Position numbers and translations under genes: made by a program. Positions 57,375 to 64,000 of a stretch of DNA of 64,000 nucleotides are shown here, piece after piece. Source of the stretch: Acidobacteriaceae bacterium. GTDB lineage: Bacteria > Acidobacteriota > Terriglobia > Terriglobales > Acidobacteriaceae. Each line of letters begins with the position of its first letter. Position 1 is the first letter of the stretch. The stretch covers positions 1-64,000 of the forward strand of contig JASHOC010000050.1 in NCBI GenBank assembly GCA_030041305.1, read 5' to 3'. Under the pieces are notes generated by a model. That model searched no databases. It worked only from the letters and a program-made list of their open reading frames with translations, and had not been told where the DNA came from.

Positions 57375-58016
57375 ATGAAGATCGGAGTGCTTGGATCGGG
57401 CGGCGTGGCGAAAACGCTGGCGAGCGGCTTTCTCAAACACGGCCATGAGGTGACCGTCGGTTCGCGCACGCCGCAGAAACTGGCCGGGTGGGCGGACGAA
57501 AACCCCAAGGCGTCCACCGGAACTTTTGCCGAAGCGGCCCGTTTCGGGTCGCTCGTCGTGCTCGCCGTCAAAGGCGCGGCGGCGGCCGAGGCGCTCCGCC
57601 TGGCGGGAGCGGAAAACTTGAAGGGGAAACCGGTGGCCGACACCTGCAATCCGATTGAAGACGCCCCTCCGGAAAACGGCGTCCTGCGTTTCTTGACGCG
57701 CATGAATGAGTCGCTGATGGAGCAGTTGCAGCGCGAGTTTCCTGAGGCGCACCTGGTCAAAGCCTTTAATTCCGTGGGCAGCACGCGCATGGTCGACCCG
57801 CATTTCGCCGCCGGCAGGCCCACGATGTTCATCTGCGGAAACAATGAAGCCGCCAAAAAAACCGTGGCCGGCGTGCTCGATGAGTTTGGTTGGGATGTGG
57901 CGGACATGGGCGGCGCCGAGGCGGCGCGGGCCATCGAATCTTTATGCATGTTGTGGTGCATCCCCGGCTTTCTCCACAACCAGTGGACGCACGCCTTCAA
58001 GCTCCTCCAAACCTGA
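57375..58016 (+). CDS. NADP oxidoreductase, F420-dependent reductase-like
   Basis: KIGVLGSGGVAKTLASGFLKHGHEVTVGSRTP; VADTCNPI. Confidence 0.8.
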   Translation: MKIGVLGSGGVAKTLASGFLKHGHEVTVGSRTPQKLAGWADENPKASTGTFAEAARFGSLVVLAVKGAAAAEALRLAGAENLKGKPVADTCNPIEDAPPENGVLRFLTRMNESLMEQLQREFPEAHLVKAFNSVGSTRMVDPHFAAGRPTMFICGNNEAAKKTVAGVLDEFGWDVADMGGAEAARAIESLCMLWCIPGFLHNQWTHAFKLLQT

Positions 58017-58350
58017 ACGCGAGCAATGCCAACCCCCACGCCGCCCGGGAACAAAGCCGGGCCGGGACCGCAACCACTAGGCGGGATGCGGTTGTTTCGG
58101 TTCGAGGAAAATTGTCCCGCCCAACCAAAGGGGCTGGTAGGCTAGAGTTGATGACCCGGTTTCGGGAACCGGGAATTTGCGCACCGACGCCGCAAGAGAA
58201 TGCCGGGCCTTGCTGCGAGAGAACAGTCTCTCGCCAATTCCGCCTCCCCAGGAGGCTTTCTCCTTGGACTGCCTGACCCGAGACAGTACGTTGATCCCCA
58301 AGGCAGCCTTATTCAAGGGCTCTGTGAAAGCTGCCGCGGAATCGAGGGAA

Positions 58351-58899
58351 ATGATGGACCAAGATCTGGAACATACCATTGCGCTGCTCGCGCGCACGCC
58401 TGCATCGCTCGATGCATTGCTGCGCGGGTTGCCGAAGCCGTGGACGATCCGCAACGAAGGCGGTGACACCTGGTGTGTCTTCGAAGTATTGGCTCACTTG
58501 AATTTCGGCGAGCGCACCAACTGGATGCCGCGCGTGCGCATATTGCTTGAATCCGGCGAAACGGCGACATTTCCGCCCTTTGACCGCAATGGGCGCCTGG
58601 AGGGAACTGAAGGCAAGTCAATCGAACAGTTGTTGGACGAGTTCGTCGGCCTGCGCTCGGAGAATCTGGTCAGCTTGGTTCACCTCAAATTGCGCCCGGA
58701 GGACCTGGTGCGCCACGGTCACCATCCTGTGCTCGGAGTCGTAACTTTGTCGGAGTTGCTCGCCGCTTGGGCGATGCACGACCTGACCCATCTGCACCAG
58801 ATTTCGCGCATCCTGGCCTATCAATACCGCGATGCCGTGGGGCCCTGGACGAAGTTCCTGGGAGTGATGCAATGCGCGGGGCACAGTGCGGCCGCTTAG
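58351..58899 (+). CDS. DinB-family protein
   Basis: LLARTPASLDALLRGLP...WCVFEVLAHLNFGERTNW...WAMHDLTHLHQISRIL. Confidence 0.8.
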   Translation: MMDQDLEHTIALLARTPASLDALLRGLPKPWTIRNEGGDTWCVFEVLAHLNFGERTNWMPRVRILLESGETATFPPFDRNGRLEGTEGKSIEQLLDEFVGLRSENLVSLVHLKLRPEDLVRHGHHPVLGVVTLSELLAAWAMHDLTHLHQISRILAYQYRDAVGPWTKFLGVMQCAGHSAAA

Positions 58900-58900
58900 A

Positions 58901-58948
58901 GCCTGTTAACACAACCCGTCGCCGCCATCTCAGGTTGTGTTAAAAGGC
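58901..58948. repeat. Inverted repeat/hairpin between dinB-like and SDR genes
   Basis: GCCTGTTAACACAACC / GGTTGTGTTAAAAGGC (15/16 complementary) separated by 16 nt. Confidence 0.8.
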
Positions 58949-58999
58949 CCTCGAACCAGCCACCGCCCGCCAATTCAGCGGTCGATGATGTTTTCTTGA

Positions 59000-59788
59000 A
59001 TGACAGCCTTGCAGCAGTTCCGCGGCAAATGGGCGCTCGTCACCGGAGCCAGTTCCGGAATCGGCGCCGCGCTGGCGCGCGAATTCGCCGCCCAAGGCGC
59101 CAAACTCATCCTCACGGCGCGCCGCAAAGACCGTCTCGAGGCCTTGGCTGCGGAGTTGGCCGCGGCTGGCGCCGAAGCTCGCACCCTGGTCGCCGATCTG
59201 AACGATCCCGCCGCGCCTCAGCAAATCTACGACGCCACGGAAGGCGCCGGCTTTGCCGTCGACATCCTCATCAACAACGCCGGCCTCGGCCAGTTCGGCG
59301 CCTTTTACTTGAGCCCGGTCGAACAGGAATTGAGCCAGGTCCGCGTGAACTGCGAGGCTGTGGTCCGCCTCGCCCGCCTGTTTGTCCCGCGCATGGTCGA
59401 GCGGCGCGGCGGTTGGCTGCTCATCGTTGCTTCCACGGCCAGCTTCCAGCCCATCCCATACATCAGCACCTATGCCGCCACCAAAGCCTTCGACCGCTTC
59501 TTCGCTCTCGGTCTGGCCGCCGAGGTCGCCCGCTTTGGGGTTCAGGTGACCGCTCTTTGTCCCGGACCCACCGAGAGCGAATTTTTCGACGTCGCTCAGG
59601 CCTCGCAATTCAAACGCGGCGTGCAGCCGGTGGACGACGTAGCCCGCCAAGCCGTCGCCGCTCTTGCCCACGGCCGGCGCGTCGTCATTCCCAACGCTAG
59701 GGGCCGCTTCACCGCCTTCCTGGTCCGCTTTGTTCCTGTCGGGCTCGTCACTCGGGTCATTGAAAAGGCGGCGCGTCCCAAACCCTGA
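59000..59788 (+). CDS. Short-chain dehydrogenase/reductase
   Basis: ALVTGASSGIGAALARE, NNAGLG, YAATKAF. Confidence 0.92.
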   Translation: MTALQQFRGKWALVTGASSGIGAALAREFAAQGAKLILTARRKDRLEALAAELAAAGAEARTLVADLNDPAAPQQIYDATEGAGFAVDILINNAGLGQFGAFYLSPVEQELSQVRVNCEAVVRLARLFVPRMVERRGGWLLIVASTASFQPIPYISTYAATKAFDRFFALGLAAEVARFGVQVTALCPGPTESEFFDVAQASQFKRGVQPVDDVARQAVAALAHGRRVVIPNARGRFTAFLVRFVPVGLVTRVIEKAARPKP

Positions 59789-59851
59789 GCCGCCCGTCCC
59801 TGACCCCTGAACGCAACGTGACCCGCCTTTGCTCACCAAAATGGCGAATGC

Positions 59852-59995
59852 AAGGGTCGATTTCGCTTGGGAAATCGCCCCTTACAGCACTTCTCCTTCT
59901 GCTCTGCACCGAAGCCGGAAACTCCAGGGTCGATTCCCCAAAGAATCGCCACCTTCGATTGAAATTGCGAGGGCTACATGTGAAGGAGAAGTGCT
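59852..59995. repeat. REP-like palindrome cluster (two TTGGG-loop hairpins plus a 14-bp inverted repeat)
   Basis: AAGGGTCGATTTC-GCTTGG-GAAATCGCCCCTT (59852-59883); CGATTC-CCCAAA-GAATCG (59931-59948); AGCACTTCTCCTTC (59886-59899) with GAAGGAGAAGTGCT (59982-59995). Confidence 0.8.
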
Positions 59996-60039
59996 CTCGG
60001 GATCGAACTTGCCAAGGCTGCGTGGAAAGGAGAAGCTCT

Positions 60040-61266
60040 CTATTCCCTCTGCTTGCTCTTTTTCCCCACCGGCCGCTCTACACGCGCTTCCTTCTCACCC
60101 TTCTTTTCGCCCTCATGAAGGATGGGAATCGGGCCGGTGTCGGGACCAATGCGCTTCACCACGGTCTCGATCATCTCGTACTCGATCGTCCGCGGAGCCA
60201 CAGGCCGCGTCACCCCCGTTGCCGGGTCGGTAGCGACGTTGTCGCTGCTGGCCAGCTCAAAGCTGAAGGCCGGGACTGCGCCTTTGGGCGTTTGCGCCGA
60301 GAATACCTTGATGGGCAGGAAACCCTGAATGGGATGCAGCCGAAAGCCGGTTTCATAGCGATGGTGAATGCGGCTCCAGGTGAAGACCCGAATTTCGTCG
60401 AAGTCGAACGGCTCGCCGGAATGAATCGGCCCCAGAACCGTCAGATACTCCGGAAATTCGTGATTGGGCGTGTTGGCCCCGGGGTCGTCGACCTTCTCGA
60501 GTTCCCAGCAGCCGATAAATCGCTGCCCTTCGCCATATTGCAGAATCGCGTCCGGAACATTCACGTCCACGCGGCTCGCGAGCAGCCATCCCGTCCTGCC
60601 CTGGGCGTCCCGCGCCAGCCACCAGTCCTCCATCGGCGGCGGCGGCGCAGCCTGGCCCACATCCGGTTGCGCCTTTTCCTCGTCGCTCGCCGTTTTAGGC
60701 TGTGCGAGCTGCGCCAGCAAAGCATTGCCCGGAACCGCGTTCCTGGGCACGGAAGCGCGCTCCAAAAGCTGCACCGGGGTGTCGCCCGCCAGCAGGTAAA
60801 AGCGCGGCGCTTCCCGTCCCGGCGACAAGTGCACGTAGAGATCGTCGCGGAGGGTGGCGTTGGCGGCCGCGGGATCGTCCTTGTGCTCGGCCGCCAGTTG
60901 CTCAAAGGCGTCGTAGGTCTTCTGGTCGATCACCGCGTGGTCTTCGATCCAGCCAATCTCGTTCTTTTGCGTCTCAACTTTGTCAAAGCGGTGGCCGTGT
61001 TCCAATACCACCAGCGTCTGGCCGTTCTCCACTTCGGCCACGCGATTCGAAACCGCGGCGACGCGGTCGCGCAGATACCATTGCCGCGCCGAAACGTACA
61101 CCTTCTCCGGCGGCGTCCGGTTAAAGCCGCCACACCCGCACAAAATGGCGAGAAACGACAAGAACAGCAGAGAAGGCGCGAGAACCGTGCAGCGCCGGAC
61201 GGCGGCGGCCATGGGGGATTGGAATCGCGTAAACACAGCGATGGACGTTCTTTCCAAGGATAGCAT
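60040..61266 (-). CDS. Putative lipoprotein with SH3-like region
   Basis: Signal peptide with LAILCGCGG lipobox; 'YVSARQWYLRDRVAAVSNRVAEVENGQTLVVLEHG'. Confidence 0.6.
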   Translation of the reverse strand: MLSLERTSIAVFTRFQSPMAAAVRRCTVLAPSLLFLSFLAILCGCGGFNRTPPEKVYVSARQWYLRDRVAAVSNRVAEVENGQTLVVLEHGHRFDKVETQKNEIGWIEDHAVIDQKTYDAFEQLAAEHKDDPAAANATLRDDLYVHLSPGREAPRFYLLAGDTPVQLLERASVPRNAVPGNALLAQLAQPKTASDEEKAQPDVGQAAPPPPMEDWWLARDAQGRTGWLLASRVDVNVPDAILQYGEGQRFIGCWELEKVDDPGANTPNHEFPEYLTVLGPIHSGEPFDFDEIRVFTWSRIHHRYETGFRLHPIQGFLPIKVFSAQTPKGAVPAFSFELASSDNVATDPATGVTRPVAPRTIEYEMIETVVKRIGPDTGPIPILHEGEKKGEKEARVERPVGKKSKQRE

Positions 61267-61322
61267 TTTCCGGGAATTGCGGATCGCAGACCACGCTCCA
61301 GGAACCAACTCAGCCATCAAAC

Positions 61323-61406
61323 CCCTGTTCCCTGTTCCCTGATCCCTGTTCCCTGATCCCTGATCCCTGTTCCCTGTTCCCTGTTCCCTGTTCCCTGCTC
61401 TCTGTT
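61323..61406. repeat. Heptanucleotide tandem array (CCCTGTT/CCCTGAT), about 12 units
   Basis: Direct reading of 7-bp periodicity. Confidence 0.95.
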
Positions 61407-61415
61407 CTCCGCTCC

Positions 61416-62597
61416 TCACGGCGTGACAAGAGCCACCGGCGAACTTCCGGTGTTGGCCGTGCTCTGTGCGTCGAGCTTGCCCGGCGTCGTGCTGTCGAAG
61501 GTGTACCAGGAGAAATATGGATCGCCCAGGGAACTGATCGCCAGCAGAAACGTGCTCGATGAGTCCTCGGCCAAAGCATAAGGTTGCGTGCCGGCCGCGA
61601 TGGTGCTGCCCGCCGCGATCGAATACGTTGTCCCGCTGCTGGTCACTGCAAATGAGGAGATATTGCCCGCCGCAGTCGTCCCCTGCCCATTGGCGACATA
61701 GACATAGCCGCTCGAAGTCGGCAGAATCGCGTTCGGGGCCAACCCGCCGCTGGCGATCGGCGATCCGGTGGCCGCGGTGAGCGAGGTGTTGGCCAGTGAG
61801 CTGTAGAGATAGGCGAAGAGTGCGCCCGAAGCGCCCGACGAACTGGCGTTGGTTTCTCCGATGTAGATCAGGCTGCCGGAAGGATCGACCGCCACGGAAA
61901 GCGTCTCGCTGTCCGAGTTCGCCACATTCACCACCCTCGCGGTGGAGGCAAGCGGATTGGCCCCTCCGGAGGCGCTCGCGTTGAAGGGGACGATGATCGT
62001 TCCGCCCGCGCCGAGGGCGACCAGGATGTATTTGTCGTCCGGCGAGACGGCTATTTTTCCGTTTTGCACCGAGCCGTTGGCCACCGTGTACGCCGCGGTC
62101 TGCTCGGCGCCGTTATCCCCGCCCGAAGACGCACTCAACGGCACAGCGGCCAGTGTGACCCCGCCGGTGGACTGGAGGGCCTCGATTAGCCAGGTCCCAC
62201 TCGTATCCACCTGGATGGCCAGCGCCGCCACGTCCTGCGACACTTGCACGGCGGTTCCCAGCGTTCCACTGGAAACGGGGTAAACATAGACGCCGGCAAT
62301 CGTGCTCGCATAGAGAAAATTGCCGCTTGGCGACATCGCCATCGCATACGGCGTGCTGGCGACGGTCCACGGGCTGCCGGAGAGCGCGGTCACCGTCGTT
62401 CCGGATGTGATCGACGCGCCCACAATCTGTGGCGTAGCGCCGGCGTTCAGAATGTAGAAGTCGCCGCTATCCGCCGTCGAGCAGTTCGTGGTGCACGTCG
62501 AACTGCCGGTGCTGCTCGGAGCCTGCCAAAAGTCGCCGCATCCGGCCAGGAATGGAGCCGCCGCCAGCGCCACCCACACCAATTTGCCGAGCCTCAT
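61416..62597 (-). CDS. Beta-propeller (lactonase-like) lipoprotein
   Basis: Lipobox LAGC; repeated 'VAVDPSGSLIYIGE', 'MAMSPSGNFLYAST' blades. Confidence 0.75.
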   Translation of the reverse strand: MRLGKLVWVALAAAPFLAGCGDFWQAPSSTGSSTCTTNCSTADSGDFYILNAGATPQIVGASITSGTTVTALSGSPWTVASTPYAMAMSPSGNFLYASTIAGVYVYPVSSGTLGTAVQVSQDVAALAIQVDTSGTWLIEALQSTGGVTLAAVPLSASSGGDNGAEQTAAYTVANGSVQNGKIAVSPDDKYILVALGAGGTIIVPFNASASGGANPLASTARVVNVANSDSETLSVAVDPSGSLIYIGETNASSSGASGALFAYLYSSLANTSLTAATGSPIASGGLAPNAILPTSSGYVYVANGQGTTAAGNISSFAVTSSGTTYSIAAGSTIAAGTQPYALAEDSSSTFLLAISSLGDPYFSWYTFDSTTPGKLDAQSTANTGSSPVALVTP

Positions 62598-62818
62598 CGT
62601 CTTTCCTCTCCCTCTGCAATTGCGCGGTCCGTTTCCTCGGGGTTCACCCTTTGCCCGAAGAGGGCGCACTGGCTCGACGCAAGGGCTGCAATCCACAGGT
62701 TTAAACACCCACGGGTGTACGCTCGGAAAGACGCAATCTGTGCGCAAATCGCTCGGAGGAAAAGGTATGGGCGCCTGACGCGTTCCGGCCGGAAGGGCAT
62801 GTGAAGAGGGGCCCTATA

Positions 62819-62927
62819 GCGGTTCTCCAATTGGTGTAGAGCAGAACCTCGAACGTTGAGTGGCGTTTTTCCCAAGAAAACGCCACCCGGCACGCCCCTC
62901 AAAACTTCACGGGAATTGGAGAACCGC
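62819..62927. repeat. Imperfect palindrome of 109 bp overlapping the mqnA 3' end
   Basis: Outer arms 62819-62832/62914-62927 (14 bp) and inner hairpin GTGGCGTTTT-TCCCAAG-AAAACGCCAC (62860-62886), equidistant (27 nt each side). Confidence 0.8.
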
Positions 62928-63828
62928 CGTAACGCGAAGCCAAAGTTTCCGGTGCAAACGCGTACTCGGGTAGAGCCCCTACCTCCGCAGCCATGCGGAA
63001 AAACAGGCGCATGCCTTCCAGGCATTCCTCGTCGAGCACGTAGTGGATGTTGGTCTCAAGATAGGTGCGAATCGTGTCTTCGGGGATCGGCAGACGTGCG
63101 GACCACTCGGCGGCGAGAGTCTCGATATTTTCCACGCCATGATCGCGCGACCGGATGAAATCTTCTGCAATCCTCTCGTCCAAAACTCTGCCGCGCGCAG
63201 CGCTCCCGTGCGCAGCGCTGCTGCATGCAATGCCCCAGACAGCGGAAACGAAGGGATGCCCGGTCAATGCCCGCCATTTATGGGCGAGATCGTGATACAC
63301 CAGTTCCTCGCCGGTCCGTTCGAAGCGGTTGAAGCGCTCCTCGAGGGCCAGCAGCGCCGGATCGCCGATAATGATGGCGGCGTCGGCGCGGTCCAGCATC
63401 GCGTCCAGGTCCGCAGCTGCCGGCAGAAACGGAACCTGCGGATTGCCCCACATGTGAAACAGGATGCGCGCGTACACCAGCGTGGTGCGGCTGGCGGTGT
63501 CGGCAGCCACCGTTCGCACCTCGGAGAGAGGCTGCGCGGCGCGGCGGACCAGCAGCAACGAGCGCACCCGGTCCTTGGAGGCAATGGTGCAGCCGGGCAG
63601 AATGCGCAGATCGGGATTCACGGCCAGCGAGGCGATCGGAACCAGGCCAATATCCGCCCGTCCGGTGGCGAGGCGATCGGCGCATTCCGCAGGCGTCATC
63701 CGGTCAATGCGATAGCGGCGGCCAAGCGCCGCGTCCAGCGGCGGGTGCTCGAAATCCCACATCAGGGGGGCGGGGTTGAGAAAGCCGATCGCGGCGATGC
63801 GCAGACGCGAATCTTGCTGTTCGTTCAC
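62899..63828 (-). CDS. mqnA: Chorismate dehydratase MqnA (futalosine menaquinone pathway)
   Basis: IAAIGFLNPAPLMWDFE, GRADIGLVPIASLA, VSAVWGIACSS; GTG start at 63828. Confidence 0.82.
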   Translation of the reverse strand: MNEQQDSRLRIAAIGFLNPAPLMWDFEHPPLDAALGRRYRIDRMTPAECADRLATGRADIGLVPIASLAVNPDLRILPGCTIASKDRVRSLLLVRRAAQPLSEVRTVAADTASRTTLVYARILFHMWGNPQVPFLPAAADLDAMLDRADAAIIIGDPALLALEERFNRFERTGEELVYHDLAHKWRALTGHPFVSAVWGIACSSAAHGSAARGRVLDERIAEDFIRSRDHGVENIETLAAEWSARLPIPEDTIRTYLETNIHYVLDEECLEGMRLFFRMAAEVGALPEYAFAPETLASRYGGSPIPVKF

Positions 63829-64000
63829 GTTCTTAGAGTACCAACTCCAGGGCCCCGGGCTGCAGTATCCCAAAACACACCAGCGGGGCTGAGGTCCATC
63901 CGACCCTAAGCCACAGAATCGGCTCAGCTTAATCTGGCATCGAAGCCACTCTCCCCGCCGCGAACCTTGCCGACCTCGCAAGCGAAGACCCGGTGCCGCA

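Noticed and set aside
61323-61406. Possible CRISPR array
   Set aside because: Continuous 7-bp tandem units without spacers; a microsatellite-like array
1-64000. tRNA or rRNA genes
   Set aside because: No cloverleaf-like or rRNA-like stretch recognised by eye; a tRNAscan/Infernal run would be needed to exclude them

Overview
The window is GC-rich bacterial chromosomal DNA. I infer Acidobacteriota from protein style; I ran no search. Housekeeping genes flank a roughly 30 kb minus-strand locus (about 8.8-38.8 kb) that encodes a complete-looking phage-tail-like contractile injection system (eCIS-type). It contains sheath, tube, baseplate wedge and J-like proteins, spike, PAAR, hub, LysM protein, Pvc16-like cap, AAA ATPase, a DUF4157 'eCIS core' protein and a DUF6519/beta-helix protein.

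The most notable observations are:
(1) The sheath protein has about 430 aa of tandem Ig-like (Big_2-type) repeats between its N- and C-terminal sheath parts.
(2) A near-consensus sigma-54 -24/-12 promoter (TGGCTCG-GGAA-TTGCT) lies 5' of the sheath gene. Just upstream are a dyad-symmetric UAS candidate and a gene for a short sigma-54 activator with a GAFTGAD motif.
(3) Two adjacent baseplate genes are each broken by a single in-frame stop (TGA at 20763-20765, TAA at 16445-16447), while the reading frame stays open and homologous on both sides.
(4) The DUF4157 protein appears modular, with a possible clan-CD-like His/Cys domain and a second HExxH motif.
(5) A doxX-like gene is interrupted by a small element of about 145 bp with a CTAA duplication. 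Removing the element in silico restores the frame exactly.
(6) There are REP-like palindromes and heptanucleotide arrays in intergenic regions.

The flanks carry tilS, ftsH, a glycosyltransferase, deoC, hpt, argJ, xerD/xerC-like genes, a four-carbon acid sugar kinase and aldolase, an M3 peptidase, an SDR and mqnA. I saw no tRNA or rRNA genes and no CRISPR array. All functional names come from reading motifs, without database searches.
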